Origin: Hesseltinella vesiculosa
Lineage: Eukaryota > Mucoromycota > Mucoromycetes > Mucorales > Cunninghamellaceae
Length of the DNA: 64,000 bases
Assembly (NCBI GenBank): GCA_002104935.1
Contig: MCGT01000002.1
Span: 744,001-808,000, forward strand
Reading direction: 5' to 3'
The notes under the pieces were generated by a model. It made no database searches. It was not told the origin of the DNA and saw only the letters and a program-made list of their open reading frames with translations. This document shows positions 19,806-30,703 of the stretch, piece after piece. Each line of letters opens with the position of its first letter. Position 1 is the stretch's first letter. A program made the translations under genes and the position numbers.

Positions 19806-21277
19806 TCATTGTTCCAAAGACTTGCACACTTTCAGCAAGGCATGGCCTACGTACTTGAAGTCGTCTAGGCCCGTATAAATCTGGGCACTCAAACGAGCAA
19901 ACCATTGGCCATGGTGGTAGTAAGGCGCAGCCATACAGTTTTCTTCGTACAGCAGCTTGTCAATTATCATGTTGGTCATGTCGCTTTCCGAAACCTGGCT
20001 GGACGGGTTGAAAGGCAACCGCACGTTGCTCATACACGCTGTCAGGCTCTTGTCTTCGTTTTCCAGCACTTCTGTGCCGAGGATCTCTGCCACGGCATGA
20101 CCACCTTCTATAGCAAGTCGATGACAATAATCTTGAATAGCTTGCTCGCCTCCTAATGATTCTCGGAAAGACAAGGCTAATTTTTTCGCCGGTAAAAAAA
20201 AAATGAGTCAAAATGCTTCCAAGCCCGCCGCTGGCTATTTTTTTTTTTTTTTTGCCTCACCATCGTCAATGCATAAATAAGGGCTGAAATCACTTGTGCC
20301 AGGCCAGGAAAATTCGGATTGGAAAGTTGAAGACGTGTCGTTGGGCTTGGTGTGATGCTTATAAGAGGCATTGATCAGTGCTGGATGGATCGTGTACTGC
20401 TGATCGCGACGCACGTACCTGATGCCACAAAATAAAAAAAAAGCGGTTGGCAACAGGTCGTCATTTTTTTTTTCATGCCCTGGTTTTTTTGTTTTGTTTT
20501 GTTTTTTTTTTTTTTTTTTACAAAATCGCAGCACCACGTGGAGTAAATAACCACTTGTGACAGTTGGTGACAAAGAAATCAGGGTCAGTCTCACGTAGGT
20601 TGACAGGGATTTGCCCAATGGCATGGGCACCATCGACCAGGGAGAGAATACCGCGTTCTCGGAGCAATGCACACACTCGCTCATACGGGAATACTACACC
20701 TGGCACAGAGGTAATCGCATCCATGACAGCCAGCTTGATCGGGCCGGGATTGGCTTGGAGCGTAGCCTCCAGTTTGGCAAGAATAGCATCATTGGACATT
20801 GGGTAGTTCAGCTCTACGGTGATAAGTTTCACTTTGTACTTGTCTTCCACATAAGCCAATGTGCGCTCCACTGCATTGTAAGCTGTACTGAACTATCAGA
20901 AAGAAGAAGAAGAAAAGGCCAGGTGGGTGGAAGTTTCAAAAAAAAAACACAGATTGCATTACGCAGATCAATTGAGCACCTTCCTCAGTCATCAAGCTGC
21001 GCACGACGGAATTCGTGCCAGCGGTGGCGTTTGTTACAAACACAAGGTCATCCGCATCGCAGTTCAACAATTTGGCCACACTTTTGCGGTTCTTATCGAG
21101 CAAAGGGAACATTTCTCGGCGGTAAAACCGGTCAGGGTTCTGCTCGGCCACCATCTGATAGTGATGAAGTTTGTCTCTGATCTGTTTAGGATAGGACCCG
21201 TACGACCCATGGTTTAATGGTACATAGCCATCCTTTAAAAAAAAATCCTCACGCAACGATTTACCAAAATTTGCCAT
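19806..21277 (-). CDS. Class-V PLP-dependent aminotransferase-fold enzyme, Egt2/isopenicillin N epimerase-like
   Basis: The start at 21277 gives MANFGKSLREDFFLKDG and LNHGSYGSYP, the usual opening of fungal isopenicillin-N-epimerase-like class-V enzymes. FVTNATAGTNSVVRS binds cofactor phosphate; ITSVPG and LVDGAHAIGQIP contain the PLP-ring Asp and His; the Schiff-base Lys is in TNCHKWLFTPRG. The C-terminal domain ends KVCKSLEQ then TGA. About 400 residues in roughly five exons. The S. pombe relative Egt2 is the hercynylcysteine sulfoxide C-S lyase of ergothioneine synthesis; that role here is inferred from family resemblance. One intron opens GT followed by an 18-A run (20502-20521). Confidence 0.85.
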
Positions 21278-22839
21278 CTGGTCTAGAAGCTCCACGAAAA
21301 AAAAAAAAAAAATAGCGAGAGAAAGGGATGAGAAAAAGGGGCACCAGTGGGCTCCAAATAAAAATAACTGCTCACTCGCACGCATTTAAAGTTCGAGACA
21401 CTATTTAACCAAAATGGAAAGATTCTTGCGCACGTTTTTCCTTGTAGCCGGAACCTCGGTGCCTCCTTGCCAGAAAACTTCCCAGGCACACGGCCCACCG
21501 AGAAAGTGAGATAAAACATCCCCGGGTATGTTTGCATACACCACGCAAAGCTCTTTTCTTTATTATATATTATCTCTGACCAACCATAATCACCTACATT
21601 GGACGCGTCTTGTTTGTAGCTGCAGGGTACATCACCATGCACTGATCAAACAAAGAACATATGAAACCCCGACGCCGACTAAACTTCAACCAGCGTTTCC
21701 ACGTCATCTCCCCAACTTTCTTTTTTACACCGCTGCTTTTTTAGCATCCATGACAGTGTTCTAGTACAAAAGTGATAGAAAGGCATGCGATGACCCGGAA
21801 GAGATCCGTTACTAACATAAGGGAAACAGGTGGAACCAAACATTTAATCGTGGTAAAAACAAGCAGCTGGCGACTTTCAACACCAGCCTAGTTTTCCTAG
21901 TTACCAATTTTGTCCTCGGGATTTTTTTTTTTTCATTTGGAAAAGTTACTGCCCAAAGCTTGGTAAAAAGGGATGTTGCGCGGAGGTTCAAAGCAGTAGA
22001 TGATATCTCACTTCCCACTCTGGATTTTTCCTTGGGTCCATCACAGGCCGGAAAAACAGCTTCAAGAGGTTGTGATCATGTCCCTGAGGCCTGGGACAAA
22101 TTGATTGTTATTAACCGGCCCTTGCATCCTCCGGCGGAGTCATTCTATCCAGATCGGTGTTCTGACATATGGAAACATGCGAACATGGAGATGCATTTGG
22201 ACGACCCCAGTCATTTGGAAAAACATATCTGGCAATGAAAGACGGGCATAGAGACGTTTGAGTGGAAGTGGGGTAAAAACTCATTTCTTTTTTTGACGCA
22301 AGTCCGTTGAAGATCAGAAAATGTGAAAAGACGTGAGCCCTGGCTCAAAAATTGGCTTTATGTCACACTCAGGTTGAATGAAAGGAGCGTTGATGGGATT
22401 TGTTGTTGGTTCACAGCTTTCCAAAACTGGCGATTCATGCAGTCATTAACTGCGTCGGTTACACCGACTTGGCATGCATGAGGAGCCTTCGGGCGCCTTG
22501 CCCATTTTTAAAAAGAAACCTGCATTCCAATAATATTCGCTTTCCTCCCAATCCACGTGGTTTTATGAAAAGGGAAGCCTAAAGTAATAGATCAATGCTA
22601 TAAAATAGAAAGTCGTAATAGCGTGAAAAGCTATCCTTGACCTTACACCCTTTGGATGGACGGGAATTTTTTTTCTGCCTCAAGGCCGCTCTCTCTCTTT
22701 TTCTTTTTTCCTTTCACCTTTTTCACTTTTTTTTTTTTAAAAAAAAAATTCTTGGTTCTGTTTCCACTGTCTCTTTTCCCTCGAGGCAAATCATCTTCCA
22801 GCCGTCACCTTTCATCAGCATCCCTACCAACCGTCCACC
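21278..22839. other. 1.5-kb intergenic region, no supported gene
   Basis: Divergent promoter space between the Egt2-like gene and the kinase. A 92-codon plus-strand frame at 21960-22238 is the only protein-like stretch (contains DDISLPTLDF and HPPAESFYPDRCSDIW) but it has no family match, promoter signal or splice support, so I leave it uncalled. Long poly(T)/(A) at 22722-22749 precedes the kinase leader. Confidence 0.5.
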
Positions 22840-24887
22840 ATGGTGATTCCCTATTTGCTAGAAGAATGGCAGCGAGAGAGAGACATCGTCACTCTTGATG
22901 ACCACGGCGTGGTCAAAGCCGTAGGCAACTATACCCTCAAACAAACACTAGGAAAAGGCTCCATGGGCAAAGTCAAACTCGGTGTTGATGATGCTGGTAT
23001 ACAGGTAAGTTGAGAGCGGGATGATAAAAAAAAAAAGAGCGGCGTTGGACATACCTTGTTTCATTCTTTGCTTATTTTATTCTTGGGCGGGCCCAACATC
23101 TATAGGTGGCTATTAAGATTGTACCAAGAGCAACTCGATCTCGTAAACTGACAGGCAAGGAAATGGCACGCGAAATCCGGGCTATTCGAGAAGGTCATTT
23201 GATGATGCTACTGCATCACCCCCACATTGTCCAGCTCAGTGACATGGTGGCGGGACGGCATTTTTATTATTTTTTGATGGAATACGTAGGCGGGGGCCAG
23301 CTACTGCACTACATTGTCAAACGGGAACGACTGTCAGAAAAACGGGCTCGCCGGTTTTGCCGCCAGATCGTCAGTGCCTTGGATTACTTGCACCGAAACA
23401 GCGTGGTGCATCGCGACCTCAAGATCGAGAACATCCTGGTGGACGAGACTGGCCGGAATATCAAGATCATCGACTTTGGTCTGAGCAACCTTTTTTGTCC
23501 CGAGCGCCAGCTGACCACATACTGTGGCTCGCTTTATTTTGCTGCACCCGAATTGCTGTGCGGGCGCCCATACCATGGTCCCGAGATTGACGTTTGGAGC
23601 CTTGGCGTGGTGCTGTATGTCATGGTAACCGGGTCTGTTCCCTTTGATGACAAGTCCCTGCCGGGATTACACGAAAAAATCAAGCGAGCCCAGGTGGCCT
23701 ATCCGGCCTACCTCTCCAGCACCTGTCACCACCTGCTATCGCACATCTTTGTCGCCGACCCGCACCAGCGCATCACTTTGGCCGACATTATCCTACACGA
23801 TTGGATAAATGAAGCCCGTCCGAGCCTAGTCAACAACTTCTTGCCCCTGCGCAAGCCCTTGACCCTCCCGCTGGATGACAACGTCATTCATCGCATGACA
23901 TTTGGCTTCAATCTTGGCTCCATGGAGGAAATAAAAAAAAAAATGCAAGTGATCCTCCAGTCGTCCGTCTACCAGGTCTCTGCGGCACACATCTGGGAGA
24001 TGCAGCGGCGTATCTCAAAAGGAGACAGCAGCACCAGCCAAGAAGCGCTCGTCAGCCATCCGGCCCCTTCCAACACCGAGGCCGACCCAGGCAAAAAAAA
24101 GAAAAACCGACTCAGCCAAGCCAGCTCGCTCTTGTCGTCGGGATCGCAAAGTGGTGCTATCAAGCACATGATCTGGGGCACCTACCACGATCCTCAGACC
24201 GTGCCAGCAGCCTATCACCCGTTGCTCTCCATCTATTACCTCACATTGGAACGTCTGCAGCGCATGCATGGTCTGGTACCCGACGTTCTCCCCAGTCAAG
24301 AAATCACGCATCAAGCCATGCAGGATTATATACCCCAGAGTGAACCGCCCCATCACCAGCGAGCTTTTGCCACTTCGACCCGGTCGTTGCCTGCGACTGC
24401 ATTCAGCCATTCGTCTCAGCACCATCGGCAACACCGCCATACCCATTCGCACCAGCAGCCTGAGATGGCACACAGCATGGACCCAACCAGCCAACAAAAG
24501 CCAAGCAAGCGATCTCTCTACATTTACGAAGCTAGTCACCATCGCCACCACCCCTCCGCCTCGTCGTCGCATGCGACCACCAAGTCATCGGGCTCATCGG
24601 GCACAACCTCTTTGCAGCAGCCCTCCCGATCTGGGCGCCGACCCTCGCTCCTATCCAAGCTTGGTAACATATTCCAGCGCCCACGTCATACCACTGATGC
24701 ATCCTATGATTACAATGACGACCACAAATCCTTGTATACAGACACCCTGAACTCGCTCTCAAACAAAGACGATGCCTTGTTCGAGGCCCAAAAATCACCC
24801 GCTCGGTCCCCTCGACAACGTTCTCATGCATGGTTTCCCAAAAAACTCACCTCCTGGATGCACCCTCCTACCACTCCCACTCATTAA
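22840..24887 (+). CDS. Ser/Thr protein kinase, Kin1/Kin2/MARK-like, without a KA1 tail
   Basis: Two exons, 22840-23004 and 23106-24887 (intron GTAAGT...TATAG), 648 residues. The start lies in CCACCATGG. Kinase domain about residues 30-300: glycine loop LGKGSMGKVK, VAIK lysine, HRDLKIEN catalytic loop, DFGLSN, the activation segment LTTYCGSLYFAAPE, and DVWSLGVVLY. This activation segment is typical of Kin1/MARK/Snf1 kinases, which are activated by phosphorylation there. The segment YHPLLSIYYLTLERLQ (about residue 470) resembles the post-kinase region of Kin1/Kin2. The rest is low-complexity (His-, Ser- and Gln-rich). The tail ends SWMHPPTTPTH with no KA1 domain, so it is shorter than the yeast proteins (near 1000 residues). 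Likely roles are polarity and exocytosis. Confidence 0.9.
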
Positions 24888-25061
24888 TCTGGTTTCACGC
24901 CATCCACTTTACTTCTTTTTTTTATTTTATTTTGGCCCTTTCTTTATAGCCATTCAATTAAAAAAAAAATACGCACTTCAGCTCGCTCGCTTTCACTCTT
25001 TCTTCTCATCGACGACATTTGGCAAGGAGGGGGGGGGAGGTCTCCCTGCTGGGTGTTTATT

Positions 25062-27321
25062 CTAAATGGTATTGTTGGATCTAAAGTCATCCCAGGCCTG
25101 ATTCAAGACGGTAAAAATGCCATTGGCAAGCAGGCGATGTTCTACAGAAGCGTCGGACGCCAGCTAAAAAAAAAAAAAAGGAAAAACGGCAACACGTTAG
25201 TGACCAATCTCGTTTTTTTTTTCTCGGACATACTTTGTCAGGATGGACCTTGGCAATGGCACGCATATAACAAACTTTGATCTTTTTAGGTTCCATGATC
25301 TCGTGGGCAGATACACTCTTCCAGTTAGCACCAGGCCAGAGAAGCACATCGACCGTGGCCAGGAGCGCCCGGATGTTTTTTTCCTTGCCGCGTTTCCAGG
25401 TATCGATACGGGCATTCACCATATCCTGCTTCAGAAGTCGTTCCTGGTCGTCCTTGGCCAGTTTTGCTTGGCGTTCACGCATGGCTCGCACAGCTTCACT
25501 CTTGGGAGGCTCTTGTTCTTTCTGTTGCTGTTCAAAGATGCTGTAATCCAGACCAGGAAAGGCAGTGGTGGAGTTGTTGGTAAACATGGACGTGGCAGAA
25601 GTACCAGGTCGAGGAGGCGGGGTTGGTGTGGGTTTGTTGAGATTCTTCTTGCACCGGGCAAGGCCTTCCGTTGCTTTGGTATTGCTGGGTTCCAGGGTGG
25701 CCAGTTCTTGATAGGCCTGGGACGCCTCGGCCAGACGGGCCATGGCTTCCAGCGCCTCGGCCTTGCGGGTCAAGGCCTTGACCAGCTGATCGCGCCATCG
25801 AATGTTGACTTCTTCACCGTCAAAAACCAGCTTCGTCGTCTGCGTGGCGGGTATTTCTATCTGGGCACGCGCCCAGTCAATGACAACGGCACAGTCCATG
25901 ACACATCGGCGATGCTGTTGGATCTTGAGAAGGGCGGCAGCGCGGTTGTTGCTGATGAGCGCCGTCAGATGGTGTGTAGGCGGCAGCATGGTCAGTGCTT
26001 GTGAGTAGGAGCCCTCAGCCTCCCGGTAATAGCCCAGCTTGAACAGGTCATTGCCTCGGTTGCGCAGCTTGGCCGCCTTGTCTAGTGCGGGATCGGTCTG
26101 AGACGATGAGAATTTGCTATTGAACATGCTGTTGAAAAAAGTCTTGGTTGGTTGTGCAGCTGTTGGAGACGCTGCCGAGGGGGCTGGGGTAGACGCTGCA
26201 GCTGGCTTGGCAGCTGGAATGGGTTTACTCGCTCCGGAGGTGGAGGAGCCATTGGTGCGAAGGGGAGGCCGGCCATTGGGTGCAGTCTGGGAATTCATAG
26301 CGTAATCAAACAGCGTTGATGAGCCTTGGCGAGGAGGCGTGGGTCTTGCAGAGGTCGGGCGTGGGGGAGGAGGAGGTTGCTGTTTGAGGGAGGCCAAGTA
26401 TTCCCTGCGCCGCTTTTCCTGCTCGCGTTCCCAGCTGGCATTGTCATCATCGGATGAATCAGGTGAAGGAGGTGTTGGCTGTTTCGGAGGTGGTGAGGGG
26501 GAGGCGTTAGCCGCTACGAGGATGTCCAATGCACCTTGCAAGGAATGGTCTGAGCTGGCAATGATGGCGTGCTTGGCACTGGAGGCTGTAAAGCCCATGT
26601 CAACGAGTTGTGAGATCAAGTCGTCATATTGAAGTTCAGCCGCAGGAGGGGGTGAGGGTTGTGCAAGTGGAGGCGACGTTGATTTGCTGGCTGGCGGTGT
26701 TCTTGCTTCCCATTGTGATGAAGAGGATAAGGATGACGCAACAGGTGTCTGCTTTCGAGCTTGGTTGCCCAAATATTTATCAGCAGGCATGGTGGGCTGA
26801 GAAGGTGATGACAGGGGTGCCTATAAAATAAGACAAGTGATAAAGGGAATAAGCATCTCTCGCAAACGGAGCAGGCAAAAGATGGCATTTATAGCGATCG
26901 AGATACCTACATTGAAGCCTTTGGATGGAGAGACAAAGTTGGCGCCTGGAGAGTGAGTAGCCTTTTCTGTGGCAGGAGATGGCTGGCGATTTGTTTGCGC
27001 CGGCTCTGGACGCCAAGCCGGTCTAAGCGACGAGGCAATGGAAAGAAGAAGCATAAAAAAAAAGAGTTTTTAGAATTTGGCAATGAGTACAACGCATTTA
27101 TTTCCCTGTGTCTAATCAACTTACATGGTATGAGAGGCTGATGCACCATTCGAAATAGAAGAAGGCACGGCAACCAAGTTGTGAGAAGAGGAAGAGGAAT
27201 AGAGATACAGATGCTGAATGGACAGTTCGGGTATAGGTCGCCTTTTTCTTCGTCGAATAGTGACTGATGCTGGTAGATCATCCATGCCTTTCTGTTGCGT
27301 TGATGCGCTAAGCGTAGGCAT
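25062..27321 (-). CDS. Auxilin/Swa2-like clathrin-uncoating cochaperone (UBA-TPR-J domain)
   Basis: Recruits Hsp70 to clathrin coats for uncoating. Order seen: an N-terminal Ser/Pro-rich part with a SPGANFVSPSKGF segment (probable clathrin/adaptor-binding region), a UBA domain (DLISQLVDMGFTASSAKHAI near 26570-26640), a proline-rich linker, TPR repeats (KAAKLRNRGNDLFKLGYYRE and following, about 25640-26080), and a C-terminal J domain with the HPD motif (AKVHPDK, 25245) and the closing exon LASDASVEHRLLANGIF, then NQAWDDFRSNNTI before TAG. Same architecture as yeast Swa2. Start at 27321 is the first Met of the first exon; a second Met (MDDLPAS) 12 codons later is equally possible. Ends 175 bp from the convergent kinase gene. 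Confidence 0.88.
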
Positions 27322-28139
27322 TATATGGATGACAGAAGAGAACGGAAAGAAAAAGAAAAAAGAAAAACGGACCAGACACTTGCGAAGCACCTTGTTGTGG
27401 TTTCAAACTCCGGTTTTTTATTGGCTGCACACGAGGCGCGTGGGGTAATGAACGAAAAGCACAACGCAGCCCGTTGCGTTATAACCGCCAGGCTTTTGGG
27501 TCCATCAGTAGCACCCTCTGAACGGAATGAAAGAAATCAGTGTCCTAGCTGTGGTACAAGCGGGTGGCTCGGTTCAAGTAGAGAATCACCCGCGCTTCAT
27601 TATTTTCCTCGACTGTGCTTCCCAGGATTTCTTCAGCACCTCGTCTAGTGAGCTGGAGTACAGCCAGGTATTGCGTCGTATAAAATACCGACTACCCTCA
27701 AAATTTGATATGATCTGGTAGAGACCATATAATGACACTTGTGTCAGCCTTCACCTGGTGCCTGACTGCGCTTTTTTGCATCCCTTCCAAGAGACATACC
27801 CTTCAGTTGTAGTTGCCAGTTTCTCTGGTTTTCTTGCAACCAAAGTGGTGCACCATTTTGCAAAGGCAGTTGGCTCTAAGATGAGCCCCAGAAATAAAAA
27901 TAGCCATCCCGTTTTAAAAGTGTTGGCGATGGCACTCAAAAGATCATTGAGAGCAAGTCATCAACACCATATGATTGACTGCACTCTACTCTATTACATG
28001 CTTGCAAACAGCCTCAGCTTTGAGCACATGTCCCTTGCATCATCCTCGCTTCATGGTTAAGCTTCATGTGCGAAAAGCACTTCAACAACTGGGCGATGCT
28101 TTTTCATCTCTTTTTTGGAAGCGAACGAGTTTATTACTT
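27322..28139. other. Spacer upstream of auxilin and left flank of the palindrome
   Basis: About 820 bp of apparently unique sequence containing the auxilin promoter on its left side. No coding region, RNA gene or repeat copy recognised. Confidence 0.5.
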
Positions 28140-28189
28140 GACATCTCTTTAGATATTGATCAACTCTTTCAAACAACTCTTTAGATGAT

Positions 28190-28545
28190 GAGCATCGCTT
28201 TTAAACATCTCTTTGGAGAGGATCTTTAAAACTTCTCCTTAGAGAGGATCTTTAAAACATCTCCTTAGAGAGGATCTGTAAAGCATCTCCTTAGAGAGGA
28301 TCTTATAAACATCTCTTTAGATAGGATCCTTTAAACAACTCTTTAGAAAGGATCTTATAAACATCTCTTTAGATAGGATCCTTTAAACAACTCTTTAGAA
28401 AGGATCTTATAAACATCTCTTTAGATAGGATCCTTTAAACAACTCTTTAGAAAGGATCTTATAAACATCTCTTTAGATAGGATCGTTTGAACAACTTTTT
28501 AGAAAGGATCCTTTAAGCATCTCTTCAGAAAGCATCTCTTTTAAG
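28190..28545. repeat. 26-bp tandem array in the left arm
   Basis: About a dozen units of a 26-bp sequence close to GGATCTTATAAACATCTC then TTTAGATA. In the inner part two unit variants alternate, giving a 52-bp higher period repeated four times (28301-28508). The same array occurs inverted in the right arm with the same copy number. Confidence 0.85.
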
Positions 28546-28597
28546 AGATTGAAAGGTAGTCTTTTTCATTTGTACTTTGTAATGGGGGTCAGTTAGA

Positions 28598-28822
28598 TTA
28601 GGTCGAGGCTGAGAAAGCAGTCTGTATGGAGATCCAGACAGTCAGGGACACAAACACGGCATAATCATGCGGCGAAGGGTATGGCTCGCCAACTAAAGAG
28701 CTTAAACCCGCCCAGGGACTTTCCTGTGTACGAGCCAAGATCGACATACAGCGCTGCTCCCTCAATGCTCCGTTTTCTTCGCTAAACCTTCGTATGGCAA
28801 ACATCTTAACTGACAAAAGCAT
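28598..28822 (-). CDS. 74-codon frame in left palindrome arm (hypothetical)
   Basis: Identical to the frame in the right arm (29838-30062). It begins MLLSVKMFAIRRFSEENG and ends ISIQTAFSAST. No family recognised; no signal peptide or membrane segment is convincing. Upstream at 28904-28910 (minus) lies TATAAAA with ATTGG about 12 bp further, and a CT-rich stretch between, so transcription outward from the palindrome centre is possible. An overlapping 8-codon frame starts 10 bp earlier. May be non-coding. Confidence 0.3.
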   Translation of the reverse strand: MLLSVKMFAIRRFSEENGALREQRCMSILARTQESPWAGLSSLVGEPYPSPHDYAVFVSLTVWISIQTAFSAST

Positions 28823-29733
28823 TGCGATACATTCGAGCTACTACGGTTACACCTGCCTCTGAAGAAAAAGAGAGAAAAAAGGAAAAAAACAATCCCAGTC
28901 CAATTTTATACTTTTTTTCAACCAATCAGAGCTACTCTTTGTGACGAGACAAAAAAGCATGAAAAAAAAGTCGAAGCAGTCAAGTAAAGAACATGGCAAG
29001 TTTGTAGACATCATGAAGACGATGTACCTTGTTTATGCAACCACTTTTTTTTAAACTCTCTGGGTATAAAAATAAGGAAGGAGCCACAATGTCTCGGGAA
29101 ATGTTGGTGCAAAAAGAAAACATAAAAGACAATGAGCATGCCGTTGCTTCGCTCCCATTTCTGCGTCCCTGCATCGATCTTCCCTGTTTCTTCGAGCAAA
29201 TGACTCATTTTTACATTATAAAAATCGGCACCATGGCTAGGAAAAAAGAAGTATAAGCTGACGGTCCATTCAAGCGCCACTATGAAACGTTGTGTGCAAG
29301 GTGCAACGGCGCACCAAAAAACCCCCCCCCCCACCTTGATTCTTGGTGCGCCGTTGCACCTTGCACACAACGTTTCATAGTGGCGCTTGAATGGACCGTC
29401 AGCTTATACTTCTTTTTTCCTAGCCATGGTGCCGATTTTTATAATGTAAAAATGAGTCATTTGCTCGAAGAAACAGGGAAGATCGATGCAGGGACGCAGA
29501 AATGGGAGCGAAGCAACGGCATGCTCATTGTCTTTTATGTTTTCTTTTTGCACCAACATTTCCCGAGACATTGTGGCTCCTTCCTTATTTTTATACCCAG
29601 AGAGTTTAAAAAAAAGTGGTTGCATAAACAAGGTACATCGTCTTCATGATGTCTACAAACTTGCCATGTTCTTTACTTGACTGCTTCGACTTTTTTTTCA
29701 TGCTTTTTTGTCTCGTCACAAAGAGTAGCTCTG

Positions 29734-29756
29734 ATTGGTTGAAAAAAAGTATAAAA
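29734..29756 (+). promoter_or_regulatory. CCAAT-box plus TATA-like promoter in the right palindrome arm
   Basis: ATTGG (CCAAT on the other strand) at 29734-29738 and TATAAAA at 29750-29756, followed by a pyrimidine tract (29768-29800) and then an ATG about 82 bp after the TATA. The mirror copy is in the left arm, so the palindrome has two identical outward-pointing promoter-like sites. Sequence pattern only. Confidence 0.45.
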
Positions 29757-29837
29757 TTGGACTGGGATTGTTTTTTTCCTTTTTTCTCTCTTTTTCTTCA
29801 GAGGCAGGTGTAACCGTAGTAGCTCGAATGTATCGCA

Positions 29838-30062
29838 ATGCTTTTGTCAGTTAAGATGTTTGCCATACGAAGGTTTAGCGAAGAAAACGGAGCATTGAGG
29901 GAGCAGCGCTGTATGTCGATCTTGGCTCGTACACAGGAAAGTCCCTGGGCGGGTTTAAGCTCTTTAGTTGGCGAGCCATACCCTTCGCCGCATGATTATG
30001 CCGTGTTTGTGTCCCTGACTGTCTGGATCTCCATACAGACTGCTTTCTCAGCCTCGACCTAA
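29838..30062 (+). CDS. 74-codon frame in right palindrome arm (hypothetical)
   Basis: Mirror copy of the left-arm frame with the same protein. It reads outward from the palindrome centre and ends just before the tandem array. Function unknown; identity of the two copies follows from the arm identity and is not evidence of selection. Confidence 0.3.
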   Translation: MLLSVKMFAIRRFSEENGALREQRCMSILARTQESPWAGLSSLVGEPYPSPHDYAVFVSLTVWISIQTAFSAST

Positions 30063-30119
30063 TCTAACTGACCCCCATTACAAAGTACAAATGAAAAAGA
30101 CTACCTTTCAATCTCTTAA

Positions 30120-30470
30120 AAGAGATGCTTTCTGAAGAGATGCTTAAAGGATCCTTTCTAAAAAGTTGTTCAAACGATCCTATCTAAAGAGATGTTTATA
30201 AGATCCTTTCTAAAGAGTTGTTTAAAGGATCCTATCTAAAGAGATGTTTATAAGATCCTTTCTAAAGAGTTGTTTAAAGGATCCTATCTAAAGAGATGTT
30301 TATAAGATCCTTTCTAAAGAGTTGTTTAAAGGATCCTATCTAAAGAGATGTTTATAAGATCCTCTCTAAGGAGATGCTTTACAGATCCTCTCTAAGGAGA
30401 TGCTTTACAGATCCTCTCTAAGGAGATGCTTTACAGATCCTCTCCAAAGAGATGTTTAAAAGCGATGCTC
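30120..30470. repeat. 26-bp tandem array in the right arm
   Basis: Inverted counterpart of the left-arm array. The three outer units are all of one type (GGATCTGTAAAGCATCTCC when read inverted), whereas the left arm has two diverged units at the same places. Confidence 0.85.
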
Positions 30471-30544
30471 ATCATCTAAAGAGTTGTTTGAAAGAGTTGA
30501 TCAATATCTCAAGAGATGTCTGTACTAAAACAAATTTCAGCTCA

Positions 30545-30672
30545 CCATTTTTTTTACCCGTATGCCAATGATTTGGTGAATCGATTTTTGATGATATTGC
30601 ACTTACGATGACACTGGCATAGGTAAACGCCCAGCCTGCGTGTCATCAGGTTCGTTTTGACACCTCTTTGCT
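30545..30672 (-). repeat. Diverged copy of the dispersed repeat family next to the palindrome
   Basis: Read on the minus strand it has AGAGGTGTCAAAACGAACC, then GGCTGGGCG and an ATATCATC block, in the order of the family at 13496, 40501 and 44136. It starts 25 bp outside the right palindrome arm and ends shortly before the 3' end of the phosphodiesterase gene. Confidence 0.45.
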
Positions 30673-30703
30673 TCAAACAAATAAGAAGCCGGCTTTTATT
30701 TTA

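Larger units (their letters stand above)
28140..30520. repeat. 2.38-kb near-perfect palindrome (1178-bp inverted repeats, 25-bp loop)
   Basis: Left arm 28140-29317 pairs with right arm 29343-30520; paired coordinates always sum to 58660, so there is no net insertion or deletion over 1178 bp. Loop 29318-29342 contains a run of 11 C. Mismatches I could see are few and lie near the outer ends (28150, and about five in the 26-bp repeat units at 28228-28262). Each arm carries, from centre outward, CCAAT and TATA-like sites, a 74-codon frame, and a 26-bp tandem array. It could be a fold-back type mobile element, a recent inverted duplication kept identical by gene conversion, or a sequencing/assembly palindrome; the clustered mismatches argue somewhat against a pure read artefact. 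Confidence 0.9.

Noticed and set aside
28140..30520. Palindrome as a pure long-read adapter artefact
   Set aside because: Not fully excluded, but clustered outer mismatches and unlike flanks (TTTATTACTT versus TGTACTAAAA) make a real structure more likely.
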